Assembly: GCA_037379885.1 (NCBI GenBank)
Contig: JARRJC010000010.1
Span: forward strand, 57,269-121,268
Direction of reading: 5' to 3'
DNA: 64,000 nucleotides
Source: Limibacillus sp.
Lineage (GTDB): Bacteria > Pseudomonadota > Alphaproteobacteria > Kiloniellales > CECT-8803
The notes below the pieces were generated by a model. That model worked only from the letters and a program-made list of their open reading frames with translations, was not told where the DNA came from and searched no databases. Position numbers and translations under genes: made by a program. Positions 25,601 to 33,838 of the stretch are shown one piece after another. Position 1 is the first letter of the stretch. Each line of letters begins with the position of its first letter.

Positions 25601-26897
25601 CGTCCAGGGAGAAGCCCTGACTCTCGGCATCCAGGCTGAGCGTCCAGCCGAGAGGCCGCTCGGCTTGCGGGTCCGCCGCGAAGACAAGATCCAGCCCCTC
25701 GAAGCGCGGACCCTTGTCCACGCTGAGGCCCTCGATCCGGGCGCTGCCCTTCAGGGCCGGGTGGGTCAGCGCGCCGCTCTGGCTGAGGGAAAGCGTAAGG
25801 CCCGAGAGGGCGACGCCGGGTCCAAGCCCGCTCAGCGCCGCCGGGTCCTTCAAGCTGGCCTCAGCCGTCAGGTCGCCGGTGAGGTCCGCCAAGGCGACGT
25901 CGCCCGCGAGCTGAAGAGAAAGACTGTCGCTCTCCAAATTCAAATGCTCGACGGCGAGCGCCTGCCCGTCCGCCAAGGAGACCGAAAGGTCCAGCTGACT
26001 GCTCTCGCCCAAGAAGGGAGCCGCCTGACTATCGGCCAGCATCGGCAGGGAGAGGCTGCCCTGATAGGCAAGACCCGGATGGGGGTCCAGCGTCAGGGCG
26101 ATCTCCCCGGCCAGCGCGGCCATGCCCTCGGCCTCGGCGGCGATCTTGCCGCGCCAGCCGGTGAGGGGCGCCTTGCCCTCCAGGGACAAGGAAAGGGCGG
26201 GCAGGTTCGGGTCGCCCGCGAGCCGTGCGATCAAACCGCCCGCTGTGTCCCGGGCGCTCAGCTTGGCCTCCAGGATGCCGTCTTCCAGCCCGTAGCCGCC
26301 CTCGAGGGAGAGGCGCAGCGCGCCGTCGATCTGCTCCAGCCGTAGCTCGCCGTCCAACTGTCCGCTCTCGTCGGCGGCAAGCTTGCCCTTGAGCGTCAGA
26401 CGCGCGGGCGTCCCGGCCAAGGCCTCCCCCAGCGCGATCTCCTCCAGGGCCAGGCGTTCGACCCGTATCGCCAGGGGCATCTCCGGCACCTCGAAGGAGG
26501 CCGGTTCCTCTTCCGCCTCGGCAGCGCGCGAAAGCGGCGCGCGCTCGATCGAGAGACGACCGCTTTCCAGCGCGTCGATCTGAAGACGGCGTTGCAACAG
26601 CGCGGCGGGCGTCCAGGCGAGCCGCGCCTGGTCCAGGGTAAGCCAGGTCCCTTCTGAGTCCGCGAGCGTCAGGCCGGTGATGCGCAGGTCGCTCCAGAGG
26701 CTGCCCTCCAGGCCTTCCAGTCCGATTTCGAACTCTCCGGGAACGGAGGCCTGTTCGACCAGGGTGCGCCGCAGCCAGTCGAGTCCCGACGGCGAGTTTA
26801 TCCAGACCGCGCCCACGCCGATCACCGTGCCCGCGAGAACAGCGGGCAGCAGGAAGAGCGCGATCAACCAGCGCAGGCGTGGGAGCTTCAGCTTCAT
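22695..26897 (-). CDS. tamB: translocation and assembly module subunit TamB
   Basis: 1400 aa inner-membrane-anchored periplasm-spanning protein thought to work with TamA in outer-membrane protein assembly and lipid transport. One N-terminal membrane anchor at about residues 9-32, then some 1000 residues of repetitive beta-rich AsmA/TamB sequence, then the conserved DUF490 C-terminal domain (AARPAITGQLNVVRGEVSLIGKRF and LPQDEILARVLFNKS). Length is within the 1200-1450 range. It is 17 bp downstream of tamA on the same strand. The N-terminal half is rich in Gly/Ala/Leu repeats, normal for this family. Confidence 0.94.
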   Translation of the reverse strand: MKLKLPRLRWLIALFLLPAVLAGTVIGVGAVWINSPSGLDWLRRTLVEQASVPGEFEIGLEGLEGSLWSDLRITGLTLADSEGTWLTLDQARLAWTPAALLQRRLQIDALESGRLSIERAPLSRAAEAEEEPASFEVPEMPLAIRVERLALEEIALGEALAGTPARLTLKGKLAADESGQLDGELRLEQIDGALRLSLEGGYGLEDGILEAKLSARDTAGGLIARLAGDPNLPALSLSLEGKAPLTGWRGKIAAEAEGMAALAGEIALTLDPHPGLAYQGSLSLPMLADSQAAPFLGESSQLDLSVSLADGQALAVEHLNLESDSLSLQLAGDVALADLTGDLTAEASLKDPAALSGLGPGVALSGLTLSLSQSGALTHPALKGSARIEGLSVDKGPRFEGLDLVFAADPQAERPLGWTLSLDAESQGFSLDAEEAVATLARRLAGTAPGLAFRGGLDLDAGELALDSLTLEGQEMTAGAAGRLPLDGQGSTDLTFDLALATLEPLSGFAGRPLSGAARLEGEASLDLKGPSATGRATLTTEQLDLAEPLARSLLGDPRLETAFSFGAAGLSLSDLSVTGDGVTLSANLSLDPAFEALSGDYDLLLSDLTRLEPVLAQPPAGEGRLTGTLSGRLSAPASRFTLALPGASIDGDLSLAEGATLPLGRVSLALSDPAPWAALAGLPGLEAKGSLDIDLSAPEGRARAGLSGDFTGVSLPDGTKIGRARLGGSVSDLLGEPLLDLTLGLSGAAAGPARLARLDATAKGGLAAFDLTLEGEGDLVMQARARPLTLSLSARAEGLDAAAQSVTVKQGGRITLDAHELRLGRAVSAKLEGGALSLEAPGLALDDGELSLSAARSAESGSLDLTLTGLPMALAGLVMADAPEGRLSGKVTLSGGRAASGDIDLSLTGLRLAEGQDLPPLNADVTGRLDGRTLRASLTATGPVEQPLRAEVSLPGRLDLITPALQVRDDAPLDGSITWNGQATQLAALFVPANIRASGDLALDARLSGTPAKPDLRGEATLTRGRFEHLEQGTYLEDLTLRLTFDGQQVTVAELSGDDSLGGSIQGQGSIAVVPKRGFPLDLSIKLANLRVVTRDEAKANVSGDLSAKGSLNGMEIVGRFKTEKIEISLANDLPPEVVDLNPTPVGALSERSEKEPAPGALDKIALDITVEVPNQLFVRGRGLDSEWQGGVQVAGTAARPAITGQLNVVRGEVSLIGKRFTLTEGVIRLPSRPGSPPVLDVLAVHQAETVEARVRITGPSDNIKIELSSVPELPQDEILARVLFNKSGDELSALEAVQIASAVAQLTGRGGGVGILDRVRNTLGVDVLRVEGGQGDAGPTVEAGRYLTDDVYVGVEQGADPRSGAVSVELGVTDNISVESKLKESGSSNIGINFEWDY

Positions 26898-26914
26898 GCT
26901 CGCTTCATCTCCTC

Positions 26915-28783
26915 CTAGAAAGCCTGACCGATGGAGATGTAGAAGGCGAAGTCGTCGTCGCGGCCTCGCCCGTTGAGCGGCACGGCGACGTCGAGGCGCA
27001 CGGGGCCCAGCGCGGTGTAGTAACGCAGCCCGAGACCGGCGGCCCAGAGGAACCCGTTGTCACCGGTCGGCACGGCGTCCTCTGAGACCAAACCGCCGTC
27101 GATGAAGGGGACAACGCCGATGGTATCCGTGACGCGCAGGCGCAGCTCGGCGTTCAGTTCCACGACCGACAGACCGCCCAGGGGGTCGTCGCTGGCGTCG
27201 AGAGGGCCGATGGACTGGTATTCGAAGCCGCGCACGGAACCGCCCCCGCCGGCATAGAAGCGCTTGCTGGTCGGCAGGTTGGTGGCGGAGGCGCCCAGCA
27301 CCGACCCAAAGCGTCCGCGCAGGGCGGCCACATAACGCCCGGCGTCGTCGAAGCTGTGGTAGGTGGAGCCGATCACTTGACCCCTCAGGAAGGGAAAGGT
27401 GTCCTCGCCGGTCGCGACGTAGGGCGTGCCCAGCAACTCCAGCCGCTGTCCGCTGGTCGGGTCCAGAAGGCTGTCGGTGCCGTCGTAGGAGAGGTCGAGC
27501 GGCGCGCCGACGATATAGAACTCACGTTCGTCGGCGTTTCGGGCGTCCCTGGACTGCTCGTATTCGAGAGACCCGCCATAGCGGAAGGTCCAATAGTCGT
27601 CGAGTTCGGTCTCCAGGCCTGCGAAGGAGGTCGCCTGATAGCTCTCGTAGGCGTTCGTATCCTCATGGCTCAGATTGAACTCGCCGATGCCGGTCTGGTC
27701 GCTGCCCGCGAAGTAGGGCACACGCAACCGGTTGTCCCAGCTTTGCCGGTCGAAGGAGAGATCCAGCGCCGTGCTGAAGCGCTCGCCGCCGCCAAAGAGG
27801 TTGCGGTGGCGCCAATAGGCCCCGCCGCCCAGCCCGTCGATCGAATCGAAACGCAGGTTGAAGCCGATGGTGCGCTTGGCGCGCTCGGAGACTTTGACCG
27901 TGACGGGGAGACGCTCTTCCGATTCGCTGGGCGAGCCGACCTCCAGAACGGCGCTGGAGAAAAGCTCGGTCGCCATCAGTTCGCGTTCGGTCTCGTCCAG
28001 CTTTCGCACGTCGTAGAGTTCGCCCGCTTCCCAGGCCAGAAGGTTTCTCAAGTACCCCTCGTCGATGCTCTCCAAGCCTTCGAAACGGGCTTCTCCCAGC
28101 CGGGCGGCCAGGCCGCTTTCGATGGTCAGATCGATGTAGAGTTCCTTCTTGTCGTGGTCGACATAGGCCTTCCGGTCGACCACCTGGGCGTCGGGAAAGC
28201 CGCCTTCGTTCAGCCGCCGGATCAACTTGTTCTGCGCGGCGGCGATCTCAGGCCCGCGGGCGGGCTGGCCGAGATCGAGACCGAGCGAGCCCAGGTCCGG
28301 TGTCAGGATTCCCGTCTCGGCCTCCGGCGTCCGGTTGATGACCCGGTATTCGCCCAGGGTGTAGCGCGTGCCGGGGGTCACCTTGATCGTCACCTTGGGC
28401 GGCCCGTCGGCCGGTTCGTCCAGCCGGTAGTTGAGCGTTGCGCCGAAATAGCCCTCCGAGTTCAACGCCTGCTTCAAGCGCGGCGCGTCTCCTTCCGCGC
28501 GGCGGCGGAGCGCGCCCAGCGTCTCAACGCCCCGGTCCTGAAGCGTGAAGAGCAGGGCGGTCTTGCTCAGGAGCGCGGTGAGTTCGGGCTTATCGTCCAA
28601 TCCTTCGAAGGCGACGTCGTAGGACAGCGCGGCGCCTTCTTCAGAAGGCGCTGCTTCAGGAGGATCTGGCGGTGCGGGTTCCTGCGCACGCGCCTCCAGC
28701 GCCTGACCGCCAAGGGCCAGGACGTGAAGAAGTGTCAGTGCGCCAAGAAACTGGCGCCATTTGGGCGGTGCGGTGTTGGTCAT
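26915..28783 (-). CDS. tamA: outer-membrane translocation and assembly module subunit TamA
   Basis: 622 aa BamA-superfamily outer-membrane protein. A signal peptide at residues 1 to about 33 is followed by about three POTRA domains (YDVAFEGLDDKPELTALLS near 53; GTRYTLGEYRVINR near 140; GLAARLGEARFEGLESIDEGYLRNL near 230) and a C-terminal 16-strand barrel ending in Phe. The loop with GGGGSVRGFEYQSIGP near 520 contains the VRGF/Y motif of the family. Operon with tamB. ATG at 28783. Confidence 0.94.
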   Translation of the reverse strand: MTNTAPPKWRQFLGALTLLHVLALGGQALEARAQEPAPPDPPEAAPSEEGAALSYDVAFEGLDDKPELTALLSKTALLFTLQDRGVETLGALRRRAEGDAPRLKQALNSEGYFGATLNYRLDEPADGPPKVTIKVTPGTRYTLGEYRVINRTPEAETGILTPDLGSLGLDLGQPARGPEIAAAQNKLIRRLNEGGFPDAQVVDRKAYVDHDKKELYIDLTIESGLAARLGEARFEGLESIDEGYLRNLLAWEAGELYDVRKLDETERELMATELFSSAVLEVGSPSESEERLPVTVKVSERAKRTIGFNLRFDSIDGLGGGAYWRHRNLFGGGERFSTALDLSFDRQSWDNRLRVPYFAGSDQTGIGEFNLSHEDTNAYESYQATSFAGLETELDDYWTFRYGGSLEYEQSRDARNADEREFYIVGAPLDLSYDGTDSLLDPTSGQRLELLGTPYVATGEDTFPFLRGQVIGSTYHSFDDAGRYVAALRGRFGSVLGASATNLPTSKRFYAGGGGSVRGFEYQSIGPLDASDDPLGGLSVVELNAELRLRVTDTIGVVPFIDGGLVSEDAVPTGDNGFLWAAGLGLRYYTALGPVRLDVAVPLNGRGRDDDFAFYISIGQAF

Positions 28784-29004
28784 TGATGCGAAGGGATCGG
28801 ATTATTGTGGCTTGCTGATGGCGAACCTGCAGATCGGTCTCAGCGAAGGGCCGTCACTTCTCTTCCTCTGGCGATCCCATTCGTTCTCCCTTGTATTGCC
28901 TACCCGAAACCTAGGTTAGACCAGGCGGGAATCAAAAGGCTATTTCTCCAGCCCTTAGGCTTCAGGGCCCTGTGTTCGCGCGACAGTAGGGGTCGCCCCT
29001 TGGA

Positions 29005-29034
29005 TTGACTCGCTCGCTGGCGAGGTCCGATACT
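29005..29034 (+). promoter_or_regulatory. sigma-70-type promoter of the cobalamin riboswitch/tonB unit
   Basis: TTGACT at 29005-29010 and GATACT at 29029-29034, spacer 18 bp. Predicted transcription start is about 29041, right where the riboswitch begins, which supports the call. Upstream, 28784-29004, I see only a short palindrome, AACCTAGGTT at 28908-28917, and presumably the tamA promoter on the other strand. Confidence 0.6.
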
Positions 29035-29045
29035 TCCTTCCGCTG

Positions 29046-29225
29046 TCAGGGTTTCTCCGCCCGGAACAAAAGAGGCGGAGATATGGGAACGCGGTGGAAA
29101 TCCGCGACTGCCCCCGCAACTGTAAGCGGCGAGCCGCGGCGCAGAGAGGCCACTGGAGACCATCTCCGGGAAGGCCGCGCCCTCCACGGCTATGACCCGC
29201 GAAGTCAGGAGACCGACCCAGACAG
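29046..29225 (+). promoter_or_regulatory. cobalamin (B12) riboswitch
   Basis: Class motifs are in order: ATGGGAAC (29083-29090), GGTGGAAATCC, ACTGCCCCCGCAACTGTAA (29107-29125), the B12 box region GCCACTGG (29149-29156), GGGAAGGC (29168-29175) and GAAGTCAGGAGACC (29201-29214). This is the conserved core of the adenosylcobalamin/cobalamin aptamer. It precedes tonB on the same strand with an intrinsic-terminator-like hairpin between them. The exact ends are approximate. Confidence 0.96.
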
Positions 29226-29238
29226 GCGTCACCCATCC

Positions 29239-29280
29239 ACCGGGCGGGGTGCCCCGGAGGAGCGGCCGCCGGTCTTTTCC
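29239..29280 (+). terminator. riboswitch expression-platform terminator hairpin
   Basis: ACCGG-CGG at 29239-29247 can pair with CCGCCGGT at 29266-29273 (8 bp, one bulge), followed by CTTTTCC. It sits between the cobalamin aptamer and tonB, consistent with transcription termination when B12 is bound. The short T run makes termination strength uncertain; a competing inner pairing CCGGG/CCCGG is also possible. Confidence 0.55.
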
Positions 29281-29345
29281 GTCGTCCCGCAGCGGTGGCG
29301 CACCTTTTGAGGTGTGGCACGGCAGAGAGGAACGGGACAGGGCCC

Positions 29346-30443
29346 ATGATCAGGGCAAAGGCAAAGGAGCTTAGAAAAGGCGAAGGTGTCGCCCGGCGCT
29401 TGGATGCGTCCCGGGTGGTGCCGCTCTTCCCGCGCGTCCAGCCCCGCCCTCTGATAGTCCCGCCTTCCGGACCCGCGACGCGGCAGAGCCGGGGCCTGAG
29501 CCGGCCCTTGCTGCTGACCGCGCTCTTGTCTTTGGCCGCCCACGGCGGCGCGCTCGCGGCCTTCTTCGGCTGGACCGAGGGGCCGCGCATCGAGGCCGGC
29601 GCGCCCTTCGTGGTGGAGGTCGTGGCCTTCTCCGCTGCCGGCGGCGGCGACGCCAGCCCGGCCGAGGCTGCTGCAAGCAACGCCGTGGCGCTGGCCGCGC
29701 CCCAACCGCCTCAGCGCTCTCAGGCGCCTGCTCGGCCCCAACAACCCCAAGACGCGGAGTTGCCAGCGCCTCAGCCGCGCCCGCTCCCCATCACGGCGCC
29801 CAGCCAGCAGGTCGCGACGCCCCCCGTGGCCGCTGTCGCCGAGCCGGTTCCTGCCCCCGTTTCTGCCCCCGTTCCTGCGCCCGACCCCGAGCCTGCCAGG
29901 GAGCCCGCCGCGAAAGCCGGTGGACAGGCGATGGCGGAAAGCCCGGAGCCCGTCGAAGCGCCGGCGGCAACACCGTCTCAGTCAACGCCTCAATCAACGT
30001 CTCAGGCAGCGCCGCCGGCTGCGGTCTCCCCGCCGCCGGTGAAGCCGTCGATCCCCCAGCAGGCGGCCCTGCCGCCCGCTTCAGCCTCGCAAGAAACTCA
30101 CGCGGGCGCCCCCTCCGGATCCGCCTCCAGCAGCCCGGGCGACGGGGCGGGAAGCAGCACGGGGGCCAGCCGCGCAGCCTCCCCTGCCGCGGGCAATGCG
30201 CCACCCGACTATCCCTTGATCGCGAGGCGGCGCGGGCAGGAGGGGTTGGTCGTGGTGCTCGTCACCCTGTCGCCGGCCGGTCTGCCGGAGCAGATCGCCT
30301 TGGCCGAGGCCAGCGGCGTGGCAAGCCTGGACGCAGCCGCCCTGGAAGCGGTGCGCGGCTGGCGCTTCACGCCCGCGACCGAGAATGGCCGGGCGGTCGC
30401 CTCCGAACTGCGCGTGCCGATCCGCTTCCGGTTGGAGCAGTAA
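29346..30443 (+). CDS. tonB: TonB energy transducer
   Basis: Transmits proton-motive-force energy from an ExbBD complex to TonB-dependent outer-membrane receptors. 365 aa. About 52 cytoplasmic residues precede the single membrane segment, which carries the Ser/His motif (S62 and H66 in SLAAHGG); a long Pro/Ala/Gln-rich periplasmic spacer spans about residues 100-280; the C-terminal TonB domain begins near PPDYPLIARRRGQEG with WRFTPA near the end. ATG 29346 follows GGGACAGGG. No exbB, exbD or receptor gene is adjacent. The B12 riboswitch upstream implies it serves cobalamin uptake. Confidence 0.9.
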   Translation: MIRAKAKELRKGEGVARRLDASRVVPLFPRVQPRPLIVPPSGPATRQSRGLSRPLLLTALLSLAAHGGALAAFFGWTEGPRIEAGAPFVVEVVAFSAAGGGDASPAEAAASNAVALAAPQPPQRSQAPARPQQPQDAELPAPQPRPLPITAPSQQVATPPVAAVAEPVPAPVSAPVPAPDPEPAREPAAKAGGQAMAESPEPVEAPAATPSQSTPQSTSQAAPPAAVSPPPVKPSIPQQAALPPASASQETHAGAPSGSASSSPGDGAGSSTGASRAASPAAGNAPPDYPLIARRRGQEGLVVVLVTLSPAGLPEQIALAEASGVASLDAAALEAVRGWRFTPATENGRAVASELRVPIRFRLEQ

Positions 30444-30643
30444 GACCCCATCAGCAGTCCTGAAACCTCTCCGACGCGTCCTTTCGGCGCCGCCGTTTCG
30501 GCTTTAAATCTTGCATTCGCCGGGACGCGGCCAATATCTCCCGCCATGCCTTTTTCGGCATTCCGCCTCCGGTCGGACTGAACTTCATCAGGGGGGCGAT
30601 CCGGGGGAATACGCGTGCCGCTACACAAGAACCATTCTGCTCC

Positions 30644-31591
30644 ATGAGCTATTTTCTGATTGGTGTCGGTCTGTTCCTGCTCTTCGTGGGCGGTGAAGCG
30701 CTGGTGCGCGGCGCGGTGATCCTCGCGCGCTCCCTCAACATTTCTCCGCTTTTCGTCGGCGTGGTGATCGTCGGCTTCGGCACCTCCGCGCCGGAGTTCG
30801 TGGTCTCGCTGGAGGCGGTGCTGCAGGGCAAGCCGGACATCACCACCGGCAACATCGTCGGCTCCAACATCGCCAACCTGCTTCTGATCCTTGGCACGGC
30901 CGCCGTGATTTACCCCATGCCTGCCAAGTTGGAGCGCTGCGGCGGAGAGGCGTTGGCGGTGCTCGGCGGCGCGCTGCTGCTGATCGTGCTGGCTTTCCTG
31001 GGAGTGATCACCGCCTGGATGGGGATCGCCATGCTGGTGGTGCTGGCGGCAATCCTGATCTTCTCCTACCGCCGTCAGAAACACGGCCCCGCGATGGACG
31101 ACGAGATGCTGGAGGAGATGCGCCTGCCTTCGAAGAACAAGGGGGCGAACCTGGGCATCGGCTTCGTCGTGGCGGCGGCGGGCATCGCGACGCTGGTCCT
31201 GGGCTCGCACTGGCTGATCGACGGGGCGGTCGATGTCGCCATGGCCTTCGGGGTCTCCGAGGCCGTGATCGGCCTCAGCCTTGTCGCCGTCGGCACCTCT
31301 CTGCCCGAACTGGCGACCGCCGTCGTCGCCGCGCTCAGGCGTCATTCCGACGTGGCGCTCGGCAACGTGCTGGGCAGCAACGTCTTCAACGTTTTCGCCA
31401 TTCTGGGCGGCGCGTCGCTCTTTGCCCCGATCCCGGTCGCGCCGCAGATTCTTCAAGTCGACGTTTGGATCTGTCTGGCGGCGACGCTGCTGGTTGGCGT
31501 GCTGCTGAAGAGTGAGAACCGGCTGTCGCGCAGCGAGGGCAGCTTGCTTCTGGCGGCCTACGTGGGCTACATCGCCTACCTCTACGTTTAG
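30644..31591 (+). CDS. calcium/sodium antiporter (CaCA family, YrbG-like)
   Basis: 315 aa, ten or so membrane segments in two homologous halves. The two alpha repeats are GFGTSAPEFVVSLEAVLQG with GNIVGSNIANLLLILG near residue 43, and AVGTSLPELATAVVAAL with ALGNVLGSNVFNVFAILG near residue 210. Ca2+/H+ or K+-independent Ca2+/Na+ exchange is likely. ATG 30644 has a poor ribosome site. The 200 bp before it (30444-30643) holds no gene I can support. Confidence 0.92.
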   Translation: MSYFLIGVGLFLLFVGGEALVRGAVILARSLNISPLFVGVVIVGFGTSAPEFVVSLEAVLQGKPDITTGNIVGSNIANLLLILGTAAVIYPMPAKLERCGGEALAVLGGALLLIVLAFLGVITAWMGIAMLVVLAAILIFSYRRQKHGPAMDDEMLEEMRLPSKNKGANLGIGFVVAAAGIATLVLGSHWLIDGAVDVAMAFGVSEAVIGLSLVAVGTSLPELATAVVAALRRHSDVALGNVLGSNVFNVFAILGGASLFAPIPVAPQILQVDVWICLAATLLVGVLLKSENRLSRSEGSLLLAAYVGYIAYLYV

Positions 31592-31621
31592 GAAGATCAC
31601 CTCTTTGGGGGCGGGGAGCCC

Positions 31622-32746
31622 ATGGCCAAGCGCCTGTTATATCTGGTGAGCGATGCGGGCTACTTCCTGGCCCATCGCGCAGCCCTCGCCAAGGCCGCGT
31701 CCAAGGCAGGCTGGCGGGTCGAGGTCGCCACCGCGCCCGACCCGCGTCAGGCCGATATCGAGGCGCTCGGCTTTGCCGCACACTCCATCCCCTTCAAGCG
31801 CCATGGCATGAGCCCGCTGGCGGCGGCGGAATCGCTCTTCGCGATCCTGAAGCTCTACCGCGAGCTCAAACCCGACCTCGTGCATCATGTCACGCTGAAG
31901 GCCGTGCTGCTGGGCGGGCTGGCCGCGAAGCTCGCTGGCGTGCCCGCGCGGGTCCACTCCATCACCGGCGTCGGCCATGTCTTCACCGAAGGCGGTCCCA
32001 AGTGGCGCCTGCTGCAGGGATTGATCCGCCGCTGGGTTGCGTTCATCACGCCCGCCAAGGCGCGCATCGTGACAGAGCATGCAGCCGACCTGGAGACCAT
32101 CGCCCCCGGCGCTGCGGTCAGGGCCCGGGGCCGGGTCATCCTGGGGTCCGGCGTCGACACCGATCTTTTCGCCGAGGCCGAGGAGCCGCCTTTCCCGCCG
32201 GTTCGCTTCCTGCTCGCCTCCCGCCTCATCGAAAAGAAGGGCATCGCCGACTATGCCCGCGCGGGCGCCGAGCTCAAGCAGCAGGGCGTGGCCGTCGAAT
32301 TCCTCCTGGCCGGCGCTCCCGATGAGGGCGCGCCGGGCGCCATCCCCGAGAGCCGCCTTCGTTCCTGGGAGGAGGAGGGATGCCTCGTCTGGCTGGGCGC
32401 CCGCGCCGACATGCCGGCGCTCATGGCCTCCTGCCACGCCGTGGTGCTGCCGAGCCGTTACGGAGAGGGCGTGCCGCGGTGCCTGATCGAAGGGGCGTCG
32501 GTGGGCCGCGCGCTGATCGCCAGCGACCTGCCCGGCTGCCGGGAGATCGTGCGCGACGGCGTGAACGGCTTGATCGTGGCTGAAGGAGACTGGCGCGCGC
32601 TGGCGGAGGCCGCGAAGAGGTTGATCGAAGACCCGGAGACGAGGGCCGCCATGGGGCGCGAAGGCCGCAAGCTGGCGGTGAGCCACTTCTCAGATGCGCG
32701 CGTCACGCGCGAAACCCTCGCGGTCTATGAAGAGATCGCCGGGTAG
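31622..32746 (+). CDS. family 4 glycosyltransferase
   Basis: 374 aa GT-B glycosyltransferase, probably in surface polysaccharide or lipopolysaccharide assembly. N-terminal acceptor domain (KRLLYLVSDAGYFLAHRAALAKAA; LVHHVTLKAVLLGGLAAKLAG), donor domain with LLASRLIEKKGIADYARA near 205, and the EX7E motif in SRYGEGVPRCLIEGASVGRALIAS. Closest in style to the WbpX/CapM-like enzymes; acceptor unknown. It begins 30 bp after the antiporter gene with GGGGCGGGGAGCCC before the ATG. Confidence 0.88.
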   Translation: MAKRLLYLVSDAGYFLAHRAALAKAASKAGWRVEVATAPDPRQADIEALGFAAHSIPFKRHGMSPLAAAESLFAILKLYRELKPDLVHHVTLKAVLLGGLAAKLAGVPARVHSITGVGHVFTEGGPKWRLLQGLIRRWVAFITPAKARIVTEHAADLETIAPGAAVRARGRVILGSGVDTDLFAEAEEPPFPPVRFLLASRLIEKKGIADYARAGAELKQQGVAVEFLLAGAPDEGAPGAIPESRLRSWEEEGCLVWLGARADMPALMASCHAVVLPSRYGEGVPRCLIEGASVGRALIASDLPGCREIVRDGVNGLIVAEGDWRALAEAAKRLIEDPETRAAMGREGRKLAVSHFSDARVTRETLAVYEEIAG

Positions 32747-32751
32747 CGGCG

Positions 32752-33552
32752 TCACGCCCCTTCGTATGTAACGACATCCTTGTAGGCGTGCCAGGTCGCA
32801 TGGCCGATCAGCGGCAGGGTCACGATCAGGCCGAGGAAGGCCGTCGCCATGCCCGCGCCGATGAAGAGCACGATCAGGGCGCCCCAGGTGATCAGCGCGA
32901 CCGGGTTCTCCTTGACCGCCGTGACCGAGGTCGCGATGGCGGAAAAGACGTTGGTGTCGCGGTCCAGCAGCATGGGGATCGCGACCACCGAGATCGAGAA
33001 GGCGATCAGCGCCAGCACGCCGCCGATGATGGTGCCGACCGCCAGGAAGGAGAGCGACTCCGGCTGAATCAGGAGGCTGTCGAGCAGGTTCTCCAGCCCC
33101 AGGCTCGGCGGTTGCTGACTGTAGAAGAGCGCGAAGAGCAAGGTGGCGATGCGGATCCAGGCGAGCAGGAAGAGCATCAGGACAAGCCCCATGGCCGCGA
33201 TCTGGCCGCCGTTGCGCTTAAAGGCGGAAAGCGAATCGCCCAGCGTCGCGGGTTCGCCCGCCTGGAGGCGGCGGCTGGTCTCGTAGAGGCCGACCGCCAG
33301 CATGGGTCCGATCAGCATGAAGCCGGCTATCAGCGGCAGAATCAGATAGAAGAAGAGGTCCGCCGCCCAGATGCCCATGGAGAGCAGAAAGCTGGAGACC
33401 GCCGCCAGCAACCCATAGGCGAGGCTAACGCCCGGCGCCGCCTTGATGTCGGCGAAGCCCTTTGCCAGCCAGGTCCAGGGCTGGCTGGTATCGATATGCC
33501 GGATGACGGGCTTCGGGCCTGAAAAGACCGGGATGCTGTCGCTGTCGCTCAT
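32752..33552 (-). CDS. DUF2189 integral membrane protein
   Basis: 266 aa with about six membrane segments, matching DUF2189. Conserved N-terminal HIDTSQPWTWLAKGFADIKAAPGVSLAYGL and LILPLIAGFMLIGPMLAVGLYE. Function unknown; the family is often found beside cytochrome oxidase genes, as here. Start at 33552 (ATG) is preceded by AGGGGAAGGGAA; the longer upstream frame is unsupported. Divergent from ccoN across 286 bp with an FNR-type box, which may also act on this gene. Confidence 0.85.
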   Translation of the reverse strand: MSDSDSIPVFSGPKPVIRHIDTSQPWTWLAKGFADIKAAPGVSLAYGLLAAVSSFLLSMGIWAADLFFYLILPLIAGFMLIGPMLAVGLYETSRRLQAGEPATLGDSLSAFKRNGGQIAAMGLVLMLFLLAWIRIATLLFALFYSQQPPSLGLENLLDSLLIQPESLSFLAVGTIIGGVLALIAFSISVVAIPMLLDRDTNVFSAIATSVTAVKENPVALITWGALIVLFIGAGMATAFLGLIVTLPLIGHATWHAYKDVVTYEGA

Positions 33553-33690
33553 GGCGTGTTCCCTTCCCCTGGGCTGCGGCCAAGGCCGGCGCCCCCCTTC
33601 CTCCGGAGAGCCCGATTTCCCTTCGCCGGCGATCATAGCCCGCATGCCAAATAGTGGTTGAATAGATCGTCCAAGCCTTCGCGCGGCGCA

Positions 33691-33704
33691 TTGAGATAGA
33701 TCAA
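33691..33704. promoter_or_regulatory. FNR/FixK-type anaerobox
   Basis: TTGAGATAGATCAA matches the TTGA-N6-TCAA consensus of FnrL/FixK sites exactly in the four outer bases on each side. It lies 135 bp before the ccoN start and 139 bp before the divergent DUF2189 gene, as expected for oxygen-limited induction of the cbb3 oxidase. Confidence 0.85.
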
Positions 33705-33838
33705 TGCTGCAAGGGCGAACCCCTGTCACTAAAGGCCGGCATCGCTCAGGTCAGGGCGGGCGCCGACGCTGTCGTGCGTTCGCTGTCGGGGGGATGGGGA
33801 ACAAGGAACACTTTGAAAGTCTTTTAAAAGAGGACGCT

